From NCBI RefSeq assembly GCF_039529835.1, contig NZ_CP154262.1, forward strand, positions 2,170,001 through 2,234,000: a DNA stretch of 64,000 nucleotides. Reading direction: 5' to 3'. Positions 42,453 to 51,293 of this stretch are shown in pieces. How positions within the stretch are numbered: the first letter of the stretch is position 1; each line of letters opens with the position of its first letter. The translations under genes and the position numbers were made by a program. The notes beneath the pieces are model-generated. The model was not told the DNA's origin. It saw nothing but the letters and a program-made list of their open reading frames with translations, and ran no database searches. This DNA comes from Arthrobacter sp. TMP15 (GTDB lineage Bacteria > Actinomycetota > Actinomycetes > Actinomycetales > Micrococcaceae).

Positions 42453-45290
42453 ATGAACATTGACAAACTCGTCCAAGAATTGAGCTCCTCCGTTGCCGGG
42501 ATTGTCGACGCCAGTTCACGTCGTCGCGCCGAGTATTCAACCGACGCCTCCAACTACCGGGTGGTCCCCCAGATAGTTCTCATGCCAAAAGATGAGAACG
42601 ACGTCGTTGCTGCAGTAGCACTTGCAAGGCAGCATGGGATGCCGGTCACCGGTAGAGGCGCCGGTACCTCGTGTGCCGGTAATGCGGTTGGGGCCGGACT
42701 TGTGCTGGACTTTAGCCGCTTCATGAACAAGATCATCTCTATTGACCCCGTCAAACAAACCGCACTAGTTCAGCCAGGGGTTGTCCTCAGCGACCTGCAA
42801 CGAGCCGCGGCCGTTTATGGTTTACGCTTCGGTCCGGACCCTTCAACGTCAACACGATGCACTATGGGCGGAATGATCGGCAACAACGCCTGTGGACCGC
42901 ATGGGCTGTCCTATGGCCGCACAGCTGATAACGTAAGCAGCCTTCGCTGGCTGACGGGTTCCGGGCGCATCTTGGAACTGGGAGCCGGGAAGGAATCGGT
43001 GGCCCAGGTCCCTGGCCTGGAAGAATTTGTCATGGCCAACTTGGAGGTCATCCGTCTGGAGTTCGGGAGATTCGGACGTCAGATTTCCGGTTACAGTTTG
43101 GAGCACCTGCTGCCCGAGAACGGCAGGAACGTAGCTGCGGCTCTGACCGGCACGGAAGGTACTTGCGGAATCATTTTGCAGGCGGAAGTGAAGCTGGTCA
43201 AATCCGCACCGGCTCCGGCGTTGGCAGTTCTCGGTTATGCCGATATGCCCTCCGCAGCCGACGCTGTCCCGGGACTCCTCCCGCATCATCCGTTGGCGCT
43301 TGAAGGGCTCGATGCCCAACTTGTGAACGTCATTCGAAATGCCAAGGGCGATCATGCGGTCCCGGTGATGCCGCGTGGTAACGGTTGGTTGATGGTTGAG
43401 ATGGGCGGTGCCACCTCCGCTGAAGCTGTTGCAGCCGCCGAACGCATGGTGCAGGACGCTGGTGCGATCGATTCTGTTGTTATGCCTGCCGGCCCCGAAG
43501 CCCAACGCCTGTGGAAGATCCGAGCCGATGGCGCAGGGCTGGCTGGCCGAACGGCCAACGGGGCCCAAGCCTGGCCTGGCTGGGAAGACTCAGCTGTACC
43601 CCCGGAACATTTGGGAGCTTACCTGCGTGACCTGGAAAAGCTCATGGAAGATGAAAATGTTTCAGGCATGGCCTACGGACATTTTGGGGATGGCTGTGTG
43701 CACGTAAGAATAGATTTCCCTTTGGCTGAACACGCACATGTCATGCGGCGTTTTTTGAGCGCTGCCGCAAATCTGGTCGCCAAGTACGGGGGGTCCCTTT
43801 CCGGAGAGCATGGCGATGGCAGGGCACGCAGTGAACTTTTACCCGCCATGTATTCGACCAAAGCCATCGCGGCCATGGCCGCCTTCAAAGCACTCTTTGA
43901 CTTGCAGGACACGTTTAATCCGGGTGTCATTGTCAGCCCCGAACCCTTCGACGCTCACCTTCGACGTCCACAAGCAAAGAGCCTTCTAGCCACTGACGGG
44001 TTTGCGTTCGCCCATGATGATGGCAACATCACCAACGCTATGCACCGCTGTGTTGGTGTGGGCAAATGCCGTGCTGACCTTCGTGATGACGGAGGATTCA
44101 TGTGCCCGTCCTACCTTGCAACAAAGGATGAGAAGGATTCCACCCGAGGCCGGGCCCGGGTCTTGCAAGAAATGTTGAACGGCGGTGTGGTTTCCATGGA
44201 TTGGAGTTCCCCCGAAGTTCATGACGCCCTAGATCTATGTCTTAGCTGCAAGGCTTGCGCCAATGATTGCCCAACGGGCATTGACATGGCCATGTACAAA
44301 TCAGAAGCCCTCCATCAAAGCTACAAGGGCAGGATCCGCCCCATCACTCACTACAGTTTGGGTAGGCTCCCCACCTGGCTAGCCCTTGTAGGTCCCTTCG
44401 GGCCGCTGCTAAATCAGCTCGCATCCATCAGCTTTATCCGGAAGTCACTGCTGAGAATGGCTGGGGCCGATCCCCGACGGTCATTGCCGATTTTTCCCAA
44501 AAAGCCATTCCATTCCATGAAGCACCCCTCTGTCCCTATGTCCGAACGGGCCGCGCCTGTGCAGGTCGGCGGGACGAGTGATCGTCAGGTGGTGCTCTGG
44601 GTAGATTCTTTTTCCGACACGCTTAGTCCGGAGGTACCCCAGGCTGCTCTAAAGGTCCTTGCGGCTGCAGGATGCACTGTTGATATCACTGGTCCAGGGG
44701 CGTGTTGTGGACTCACTCTCATCTCCACCGGCCAGCTCACTGCCGCTAAAGTGAAACTGCGTAAAACCCTCGATGTACTCCACCCCTACGCTGTCAAAGG
44801 TCAAACGATCATAGGCCTAGAACCGTCCTGCACCGCTGTGCTTCGTTCGGACCTGCTCGAATTACTGCCAGATGACCCGCGCGCCCAAGAGGTCTCGGCC
44901 AAGGTCAAAACGGTCTCCGAATACTTGGCCTCGATCAACTGGCAGCCGCCTCTCAGCGCAGAACGCATTCTGGCACAGCCACACTGCCACCAATACGCCA
45001 TCATGGGATACACAGCAGATCTGGCTCTCTTGGACTCGATGGGCTGTGATGTGGAAGTTTCCAGCGGATGCTGTGGCTTGGCAGGCAACTTCGGCATGGA
45101 GAAGGGCCACTACGACGTTTCCGTGACGATTGCCGAACAAGGCATTTTGACTAAAATCGACGATGATCCGCAACGAAGCATCCTCGCTGACGGCTTCTCC
45201 TGCCGGACACAAGTATCCGACCTGGCACAGCGAGACTCCCGCCACCTGGTCCAGATCATTGCGACAGCACTGGACGCTCCCAAACAATAG
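42453..45290 (+). CDS. D-2-hydroxyglutarate dehydrogenase-like FAD/Fe-S fusion (YdiJ type)
   Basis: A 945-residue fusion. Residues about 35-220 are the FAD_binding_4 domain (GRGAGTSCAGNAVG, GGMIGNNACGPHGLSYG), about 240-510 the FAD-oxidase C domain (YGHFGDGCVHVRIDFP, SLSGEHGDGRARSE), about 530-620 an Fe-S domain (CVGVGKCRAD..GGFMCPS and CLSCKACANDCPTGID), and about 690-940 paired CCG domains (GACCGLTLI, SSGCCGLAGNFGME). This layout is that of YdiJ-like enzymes that oxidise D-2-hydroxyglutarate to 2-oxoglutarate. It is the natural last step after HglS and closes the route into the TCA cycle. Electrons probably pass to the respiratory chain. Confidence 0.88.
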   Translation: MNIDKLVQELSSSVAGIVDASSRRRAEYSTDASNYRVVPQIVLMPKDENDVVAAVALARQHGMPVTGRGAGTSCAGNAVGAGLVLDFSRFMNKIISIDPVKQTALVQPGVVLSDLQRAAAVYGLRFGPDPSTSTRCTMGGMIGNNACGPHGLSYGRTADNVSSLRWLTGSGRILELGAGKESVAQVPGLEEFVMANLEVIRLEFGRFGRQISGYSLEHLLPENGRNVAAALTGTEGTCGIILQAEVKLVKSAPAPALAVLGYADMPSAADAVPGLLPHHPLALEGLDAQLVNVIRNAKGDHAVPVMPRGNGWLMVEMGGATSAEAVAAAERMVQDAGAIDSVVMPAGPEAQRLWKIRADGAGLAGRTANGAQAWPGWEDSAVPPEHLGAYLRDLEKLMEDENVSGMAYGHFGDGCVHVRIDFPLAEHAHVMRRFLSAAANLVAKYGGSLSGEHGDGRARSELLPAMYSTKAIAAMAAFKALFDLQDTFNPGVIVSPEPFDAHLRRPQAKSLLATDGFAFAHDDGNITNAMHRCVGVGKCRADLRDDGGFMCPSYLATKDEKDSTRGRARVLQEMLNGGVVSMDWSSPEVHDALDLCLSCKACANDCPTGIDMAMYKSEALHQSYKGRIRPITHYSLGRLPTWLALVGPFGPLLNQLASISFIRKSLLRMAGADPRRSLPIFPKKPFHSMKHPSVPMSERAAPVQVGGTSDRQVVLWVDSFSDTLSPEVPQAALKVLAAAGCTVDITGPGACCGLTLISTGQLTAAKVKLRKTLDVLHPYAVKGQTIIGLEPSCTAVLRSDLLELLPDDPRAQEVSAKVKTVSEYLASINWQPPLSAERILAQPHCHQYAIMGYTADLALLDSMGCDVEVSSGCCGLAGNFGMEKGHYDVSVTIAEQGILTKIDDDPQRSILADGFSCRTQVSDLAQRDSRHLVQIIATALDAPKQ

Positions 45291-45360
45291 ATCCCACAGG
45301 CTAGATCCCAGGGGCAACCCGGACTGATGCTTTTAGTGCAAAGGAAATTTAGCGCTCAGG

Positions 45361-45864
45361 TCAGTCCGTGGCCTTGCCGGTGGAAGTGGCGGGCTCGGTC
45401 AGAGGATTTTGGTCCAGGTTACGTTGACGGCGGCGTTGGTGCCGAAGCTGCAAGATGCGGACCGCTCCGGCTACAGCCACCACTATTCCGCCGGCAACAG
45501 CGGCTATGAAAAGTGCCATGCCCAAAGACAGCTCGCCCACAATACCGAAGTATTTCACGCTCACACGGTCCTGGTTTTGCAGGATAAAGATGATCAGCAA
45601 CACCAGTACAACGAGTCCAGAACTAACGGCAACCCAGATCATCCCGGCCCTGGTGACATCCGTGTTTCCATCCTGGGAAACAATGCGCTTATTTGAGGAC
45701 CGCCCCCGGGTGGATACCGGGGCAGGCCTTAGGGTTGCTTCCCCAGAAGGAAAATCTCCCTGTGTTGGATCCTTCAGGGCTGGATCCTTCAGGGCTGGAT
45801 CCTTCAGGGTTGGATCCTTTAGGGTTGGATCCTCCTGCGGGTGCGGTGCTGGATCGGTTGCCAT
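45361..45864 (-). CDS. LapA (DUF1049)-domain membrane protein with N-terminal repeats
   Basis: A 167-residue protein starting at 45864 (GGGGA upstream). The N-terminus holds five copies of a DP[T/A]LK-like pentapeptide encoded by 15-bp DNA repeats (45766-45834). The C-terminal half has two membrane helices (about 75-98 and 112-135) separated by NQDRVSVKYFGIVGELSLG, the LapA/DUF1049 signature; a basic RHQRRRQRN tail follows. LapA-like proteins are envelope proteins of unclear role in Gram-positives. The cytoplasmic repeat region is probably disordered. Convergent with the D-2-hydroxyglutarate dehydrogenase gene. Confidence 0.72.
   Translation of the reverse strand: MATDPAPHPQEDPTLKDPTLKDPALKDPALKDPTQGDFPSGEATLRPAPVSTRGRSSNKRIVSQDGNTDVTRAGMIWVAVSSGLVVLVLLIIFILQNQDRVSVKYFGIVGELSLGMALFIAAVAGGIVVAVAGAVRILQLRHQRRRQRNLDQNPLTEPATSTGKATD
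45766..45834. repeat. 15-bp tandem repeat, 4.6 copies
   Basis: Units TGGATCCTTCAGGGC at 45766, 45781, 45796 (last base T), 45811 (TTTAGGGT variant) and a partial unit at 45826. In frame with the coding sequence, so length changes add or remove five residues without frameshift. Confidence 0.9.
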
Positions 45865-46015
45865 GGTTCCCCATTTCGTGGTTTTACTGTGGCTACTCGC
45901 CTCTGTCCTTGGCCTCATGTTACCCCGTAGCATCTGCGCAGTCTTGAACTGAGATTTTCCGAGGTGCCGCGGCGGTTACCCCACGGCTCCAGCAATCCTC
46001 AGATATCCTTAGCTC

Positions 46016-47425
46016 ATGCCCAGCTCGAAGACCTCATCAACTACACCGGCGCAACGACGCCGTCCAAAAACTTCACCTGGCGGCTCCTCTGTGTTTGGGA
46101 GTGGACGCCTCGCCAGCCTTGTCGATTCGGTTCGTACGCAGCTATGGCCGGTACCTGTGGCCGCAATTATCGTAGCCGTTATTGCCGGCCAATTTTTGCC
46201 TTACCTGGATAAGGAAGTGCAAAATAACCTCCAACCGATGATCTCGGCTTGGATCTTTGGTGGCGGTCCGGCCGCGGCAAGCAACCTCCTTCAGACAATC
46301 GCCGGTGCCATGGTCACGGTCACCGCCCTCACCTTTTCCCTCACCGTTGTGACATTGCAGCTAGCCAGCAGCCAGTTCTCCCCGCGCCTGCTGCGAACAT
46401 TTACGCGTGACAGAGTTGTGCACTCTACCCTTGCTCTTTTTCTTGCCACCTTCGCATTCTCGCTGACCCTGCTGCGCAGTATCCGAACGTCTACGGATCT
46501 CAGCGAGGGGTTTGTCCCGAAAATCTCTGTCACGGTGGCTTTCCTGCTGGCCGTGGCAAGTGTCTTGGCGCTGGTTGGTTTCTTGTCACACCTTGCCCGG
46601 CAGATCCGGGTGGAGAGCATGCTGAAAACTGTTTACGATGAAACCGTCACCTCTCTTGGGCGGGTCTTTCCAGAGGACGAGGAACCTGACACTTTGGCGT
46701 CCAAGACGGCCCTTGAAAGTGGTGCGGGCTTCAGGCCCATCGAGAGCGGAGCTTCGGGCTTCCTCTTGACTGTCGATGATGCCGCCGTCTGTGCCGGCGC
46801 CGCAGAGGCAGGGGCCGTCGTCGTCTTTCAGAGCACCCCCGGTGACTCCTTGATTCAGGGCGTTCCATGCGCTCGAGCACGCTCCGCTGGCGGTGGCAGA
46901 TTGGATGAGGAAGCATTCGTTGCGCTTTCCGACGCTGTACAGGCAAGTATGGGGATCGGGTTTGAACGCACGTCGGTCCAAGACGCCACTCTTGGACTGC
47001 AACAACTCTTGGATATTGCATCCCGAGCACTCTCCCCCGGTATCAATGACGCCACCACCGCCGTTCACGCCATTGGGCATGTCTCCGCGCTACTGTGCGG
47101 ACTGGCGGATTGCAGCACAGGTCCGTACCTGGTGAGGGACGACGACGAGAACCCTCGCGTGCTCATGAAGCGGCCAACACTTTCTCACATGCTTGATATC
47201 GCCATGCGCCAGCTGTTGCAGTACGCAATGGATGACCCCCGTTCCGCTGAGCGCACAATCATCATGCTCCGTGAGCTGGAATGGGTGGACACAGCGGAAG
47301 AGCTTGATGAGACGCTGAAAATACAAAGCAGGCTGGCGGCGCAAGCTCTTAGAAACAGCGATCTTAGCGAGGCTGAAACTGAACGCATTTTAGCTATCAT
47401 GAACGCTGACTACCCGGGCGTATAG
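46016..47425 (+). CDS. DUF2254 membrane protein
   Basis: A 469-residue protein with a basic Ser/Pro-rich N-terminus and four membrane segments (about 45-65, 95-120, 135-155, 165-190), including VTVTALTFSLTVVTLQLASSQFSPRLLRTFTRDR, the hallmark of DUF2254. The C-terminal half is soluble, with LDIASRALSPGINDATTAVH, also conserved. Function unknown; some resemblance to channel-like membrane proteins has been suggested for such folds, but I make no claim. The start is not strongly marked. Monocistronic, divergent from the LapA-like gene (151 bp between starts). Confidence 0.82.
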   Translation: MPSSKTSSTTPAQRRRPKTSPGGSSVFGSGRLASLVDSVRTQLWPVPVAAIIVAVIAGQFLPYLDKEVQNNLQPMISAWIFGGGPAAASNLLQTIAGAMVTVTALTFSLTVVTLQLASSQFSPRLLRTFTRDRVVHSTLALFLATFAFSLTLLRSIRTSTDLSEGFVPKISVTVAFLLAVASVLALVGFLSHLARQIRVESMLKTVYDETVTSLGRVFPEDEEPDTLASKTALESGAGFRPIESGASGFLLTVDDAAVCAGAAEAGAVVVFQSTPGDSLIQGVPCARARSAGGGRLDEEAFVALSDAVQASMGIGFERTSVQDATLGLQQLLDIASRALSPGINDATTAVHAIGHVSALLCGLADCSTGPYLVRDDDENPRVLMKRPTLSHMLDIAMRQLLQYAMDDPRSAERTIIMLRELEWVDTAEELDETLKIQSRLAAQALRNSDLSEAETERILAIMNADYPGV

Positions 47426-47468
47426 ACAGTACACGCGGGCGGCTTCCGTTTCTACTTCGGCCCAGTGC

Positions 47469-47681
47469 TCAAATCTTCTTTAGTGCCCCGCCTTTATGCA
47501 TGGCAACGTGTTCTGTTTTATCACTCTTAATCTCATACTGGGGGTCATCCTCGCTGCACCGGCGCATATGACCTTTGTACTGAACATCTTGGTTATGCAC
47601 CTTGACGATTTTTCCTTCCACATATCCTGCCTCGGAGTTCCACCGCACGTGGTCTCCTACTGAGAATTCTTGTGACATCAA
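47469..47681 (-). CDS. DUF2945 (hypervirulence-associated TUDOR-like) protein
   Basis: A 70-residue protein: FSVGDHVRWNSEAGYVEGKIVKVH, then DDPQYEIKSDKTEHVAMHKGGALKKI. The SH3/TUDOR-like beta pattern and the GDHVRWNSEAG start are characteristic of DUF2945, small stress-associated proteins of unknown mode of action. Its start overlaps the stop of the preceding gene (ATGA-type), so the two are cotranscribed. Confidence 0.85.
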   Translation of the reverse strand: MMSQEFSVGDHVRWNSEAGYVEGKIVKVHNQDVQYKGHMRRCSEDDPQYEIKSDKTEHVAMHKGGALKKI

Positions 47682-48172
47682 CTTGCTCCTTTTTGCTCAT
47701 CTGGTCCCGGCGGTAGCGAATAATGCTCCAACGGCACAGCCTCATGGTTGACGCGCCCATGCGTACGGCGTTGCTCTTTCATCTCCGCCTCAAACAGGTG
47801 GCGTTTTCCCTCAACGAGGTGGTGACGAGCATGTTTCTCCGCGGCCTTGAAATCCTTGTAATAGCCAGCGTCATACTCCTCAACTATTTGAAAAGTCCAA
47901 CGCCCACCGAGGACGTTGCGGCCAACGATGTCCCGCTCGATGCTATTTGCCATGTCCACGTGGCCGGCGTCCCGAAGCAGTGAAAGCGCCTCTCCCAAAG
48001 CAAGATCGGCTTTTCCCGTTAACCTGTGGAAGCCGTACAACAGTCCTCGGGCATGTTCCACCACTTCGAGGGCTTCGGAGAGCTTCCCTAGAGCCTGCAC
48101 TGTCTCATCGCTGATGCCCGCTCCCCGTCGGTGGCGGGCATCCGGTCCGTCCTGCGCTGGCGAAGGTTTCAT
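47678..48172 (-). CDS. Conserved hypothetical soluble protein
   Basis: A 164-residue protein. The ATG at 48172 (MKPSPAQDG) is preferred to that at 48214, which lacks homologous-looking sequence. It is mainly helical: EALEVVEHARGLLYGFHRLTGKADLALGEALSLL, then ERDIVGRNVLGGRWTFQIVEEYDAGYY and a His-rich KAAEKHARHHLVEGKRH. I do not recognise a domain; similar proteins seem common in actinobacteria next to DUF2945 genes. Translationally coupled to the DUF2945 gene. Confidence 0.65.
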   Translation of the reverse strand: MKPSPAQDGPDARHRRGAGISDETVQALGKLSEALEVVEHARGLLYGFHRLTGKADLALGEALSLLRDAGHVDMANSIERDIVGRNVLGGRWTFQIVEEYDAGYYKDFKAAEKHARHHLVEGKRHLFEAEMKEQRRTHGRVNHEAVPLEHYSLPPGPDEQKGAS

Positions 48173-48230
48173 AACCCACAGCATAGATCCATCCACAGCG
48201 TAGATCCAGAACAACAGAATGAGGCTTGTT

Positions 48231-49640
48231 TTACAGCTCTATTTGCTCAATATCATCGGCCAACCATTTTTCCCCATCCCACATAACATTGGCTGCCAGA
48301 GGTAGTTGATGGGAGGCGCTCTCTACAATATGCATAAGGTATCCGGCCGTATTGGGGAAGGCGACCAGGTCTCCCGGTGCAACACCTGCAGGGAATTCCA
48401 GGCGCCGGCGCAGGAGCAGCTCCTCCTCTATGCAGTACGCACCCACTAAGAACGCACTACCTACTTTTCTCGTCCTGCCCGGATGTTCGGCATGGATCAG
48501 GATCGGATCAACAAGGAAGTCAGCGGAGGTAGATCTGCATTGTGTTCGGTTCATATGCAAGCCCACGAGCGGTACACCATCGCTGCGGGTCTTGGTGAAT
48601 GCGACCTCGGCCAGGGTGAGCCCGCAGCCGTCTAGCAATGACCGTCCCGGTTCACAGCGCAGCTGAATCTGTGCACTGGACAATGCTGAGCCGATCGAAG
48701 AAGACTCGGATTCGGGCACATACCTCAGGACCTGTTCCAGCCACGGACCTCGAATAAGTTCTTGATGATACGGATATACGGCGGAACCGGGAGTGCTTGC
48801 CGAGGCACCCAGTCTGTCTGATTTCCATGTCAGCGTTTCGTCACCGGTAGGCAAGTGCGCCAACGTGGACCAAAAATCTCTCCACTGCTCCGCGCTGTCC
48901 ACGTAGGACATTGGTATCCCACCACCCATGTCCACAAAAGTTGGTTCGTGGCCTATTGCTTGGAGCTCTTTGATGACAGCCAGCGCCTGGTTGATTCCAA
49001 GCGATCGTGCGTGCGCGCTGTAACCGTTGAGGTGGAAGTGGATGCCGGTCACCTTGACACTGTTTCCTAGTTCGACCTCGGTCAGTAGTTCCAGCCACTG
49101 TCCGGCCAGGAGCCCGAAACGGGTGGGCGGGACTGAGGGGTGGTCAATAACAAGCCGTAGCGCCACGGTGACGGCCTCGCTACCGCGGCTCGCGAGGTCA
49201 AGCACATCGCGGAACTCATCTTCGTTGTCCAGGCTGATGGTCACTGCGGACTTGATGGCCAGCTCAAGCAAATCCTTGGACTTCACCGCGGCGCTCACAA
49301 TGATCCTATCGGCGCGAACCCCACGCTGAAGGCACTGACGTAGCTCGTTCAGACTTGCGACATCGACTCCGCATTCCTCACGGACGGCTTGGTCAATAGC
49401 CCCCAGCGTCTTGTTCGCCTTACGCGCGTAAAAGATTTGGAAGTCGATTTCGTGGGTGGCTGCGGCTGCTCGCAACTCTTTGACGTTGCGCCCCATAGCG
49501 CTGAATTCGTGAATGTTTACTGGGGAACCGTGAGTCTCCACTAGTTTCTTGCAGAGCACAGGGTTGGCCAGCAGTTCCTCCATCCAAGGCTCGAGCCGGG
49601 CTGTTAAGGGTGCTGTACCGTACATTTTTGTTTGCATCAT
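48231..49640 (-). CDS. Y4yA family PLP-dependent decarboxylase-like enzyme
   Basis: A 469-residue fold-type III PLP enzyme related to diaminopimelate and ornithine decarboxylases. PLP lysine is in IFYARKANKTLG (about residue 75), the barrel carries FVDMGGGIPMSY and CEPGRSLLDGCG, and the second-domain motif is GAYCIEEELLLRRRLEFP, a variant of the decarboxylase specificity loop. Y4yA-type proteins occur with CysK-like and siderophore-type genes in rhizobia and actinobacteria. Third gene of a minus-strand cluster with a CysK-like and a FAD protein; likely decarboxylates a diamino acid built by the other two. Confidence 0.82.
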   Translation of the reverse strand: MMQTKMYGTAPLTARLEPWMEELLANPVLCKKLVETHGSPVNIHEFSAMGRNVKELRAAAATHEIDFQIFYARKANKTLGAIDQAVREECGVDVASLNELRQCLQRGVRADRIIVSAAVKSKDLLELAIKSAVTISLDNEDEFRDVLDLASRGSEAVTVALRLVIDHPSVPPTRFGLLAGQWLELLTEVELGNSVKVTGIHFHLNGYSAHARSLGINQALAVIKELQAIGHEPTFVDMGGGIPMSYVDSAEQWRDFWSTLAHLPTGDETLTWKSDRLGASASTPGSAVYPYHQELIRGPWLEQVLRYVPESESSSIGSALSSAQIQLRCEPGRSLLDGCGLTLAEVAFTKTRSDGVPLVGLHMNRTQCRSTSADFLVDPILIHAEHPGRTRKVGSAFLVGAYCIEEELLLRRRLEFPAGVAPGDLVAFPNTAGYLMHIVESASHQLPLAANVMWDGEKWLADDIEQIEL

Positions 49641-49646
49641 TACGTC

Positions 49647-51293
49647 CTAAGCGTCGAGTTGATGTGTCACGAGGGCGGTGAGGCGGTGAGCCCACCCACC
49701 GTATTCTCGATGGAGAGAGCGGTTCAGGGTGTCATGGCCCAGCGTTGGATCTTCGGTAGGACGGCCCAGTGCCGCCAATGATTCACTTCTGGAGCCGTCC
49801 TGTGCCAAGCAGGTGCCATCCAGATCTGTGCGCAGACCACGGTCACCAGCTCGAACTGATACTGCCCCGTTTTGCAGCAGCGTCTCCACCAATTCGTTGT
49901 GAGGGCGGCCCTCCGGTGCCGGTGATTGGAGCGCACCGGGTCCTGGCGTTACGGCGTCAATGAGCACCGTACCTTGCGGCAGCGGCTCTTGCGGCAGGGA
50001 TTCATGCGGTGCAGCAACGTGAAGGATCCCGGCGTCGAACAATGCCACCATTTTGCGTGCGGTGAGCTCCGGAGGACCGAACGTGAACTTTTCGAGGTTG
50101 TGGGCAACCCGTCTGAAACGTTTCCACTCTCTGGTGCTCCGTGGCACCCTGTCTAACGCCGCAACCAGCTCTGCATAAAGTCCAGACCACACTCTTGCCC
50201 AAAGCCACCCGGTAGTGACTGGTGCTTCGAGGTGGTTTACAGCCAGAGAATTTCGCAAGGATTCAGCAGCAGTGAAAGTCTTCGCCGGAATCGGAGGATC
50301 TAAGGTGGCCTCCACCGACAAACCCATGAAAGCCGTTCGCCACAGCGTCAGCGCGCTCACCGATGAGTCCATGAGTTGGGCACATTCTTGGGCACAGTGG
50401 AGTAAAAGCACCCACATTTTATTTAAGGGCACCACTTCACATCCCGGATCGTGAGCATCGCGGCCCCATTGTCGCAGCAGTCCTTGGTACTGCTGTATGC
50501 AGGCAAGAACTCCGGCTGGCACAATCTCAGTCTTCGGGTCCATGAGCCTGCCACTTGGCGAGTAGAATATAATTTTCCGTGGCTCTCCCCCACTGGCCAC
50601 GTACTGTATTTGCTTAGGGTCCCCGGCATTTTCCTCGGAGCGTTGCCACGTGCCGCCTCGGCCTTCTGTCAGGAGCAGAGCGACGTCGTAGGCCGTCAAT
50701 GCAGCCCCGCGAACCCAGACCGTACTTTCGGCGTCAATGGCTACTTCCGACACTGATGAATAGTCCCCGATCAGAGGACTGGAGTTCAATGCAGCCGCGA
50801 GAGGTTTCGGGACGGTTGTGTGAGCTAAACCGTGTCCCGTGGCGAGGAGCACCTCGTCATAGTGACGGACTCCAAATGATCCGTTTATACGCCATTTCTG
50901 ACCTTCACGTTCAATTGTGGTGACCACGAAGGGCAGGTGTGCCAAGGACATGTTCCCGAACTGACACATAAGCTGGAATTGTTCTTGCAAGTAACGACCC
51001 ACAAGCGCACGAGGCGGATATTTTTCTCCGGACAGATGAGGTGACACTCTGTTCACCCACAGGTCGAAGCTCTCGGCACTCAGCGTAGACGAGGCATCCA
51101 CGATGTGCGCACTTACGTTCAGTCGCAAGACTTCAGGCTGGTTCTCCCGCCATACACTTCCAGAGCCGGGAGGCAGGGGATCATAAACATCTACCGCGAG
51201 TTCTCTGGCAGCGGTGGCTGGCAGTGCATCGTGGAGCGCAAGCAGAGCAAAAAGACTTTTAGGTCCGCCCCCTATGACGGCTAGGCGTATCAA
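49647..51293 (-). CDS. FAD/NAD(P)-binding protein (NAD_binding_9 type)
   Basis: A 548-residue flavoprotein starting RLAVIGGGPKSLFALLAL (GxGPxS dinucleotide loop), with VYDPLPPGSGSVWRENQPEVLRLNV, the conserved block of this family that binds flavin, and EVLLATGHGL. It lacks the clear second GxGxxG site of classical N-hydroxylating monooxygenases, but VWVRGAALTAYDVALLLTEGRGG may substitute. Reaction unknown. It overlaps the CysK-like gene by 4 bases and precedes the Y4yA gene by 6 bp, so the three are one operon. Confidence 0.82.
   Translation of the reverse strand: MIRLAVIGGGPKSLFALLALHDALPATAARELAVDVYDPLPPGSGSVWRENQPEVLRLNVSAHIVDASSTLSAESFDLWVNRVSPHLSGEKYPPRALVGRYLQEQFQLMCQFGNMSLAHLPFVVTTIEREGQKWRINGSFGVRHYDEVLLATGHGLAHTTVPKPLAAALNSSPLIGDYSSVSEVAIDAESTVWVRGAALTAYDVALLLTEGRGGTWQRSEENAGDPKQIQYVASGGEPRKIIFYSPSGRLMDPKTEIVPAGVLACIQQYQGLLRQWGRDAHDPGCEVVPLNKMWVLLLHCAQECAQLMDSSVSALTLWRTAFMGLSVEATLDPPIPAKTFTAAESLRNSLAVNHLEAPVTTGWLWARVWSGLYAELVAALDRVPRSTREWKRFRRVAHNLEKFTFGPPELTARKMVALFDAGILHVAAPHESLPQEPLPQGTVLIDAVTPGPGALQSPAPEGRPHNELVETLLQNGAVSVRAGDRGLRTDLDGTCLAQDGSRSESLAALGRPTEDPTLGHDTLNRSLHREYGGWAHRLTALVTHQLDA

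Noticed and set aside
42849-43568. 239-codon minus-strand ORF inside the D-2-hydroxyglutarate dehydrogenase gene
   Set aside because: No domain and complete overlap with a gene whose motifs are clear.
45766-45834. CRISPR-like array
   Set aside because: Repeats are contiguous without spacers and lie in frame in a coding sequence. The array at 16373-16431 is rejected for the same lack of spacers.
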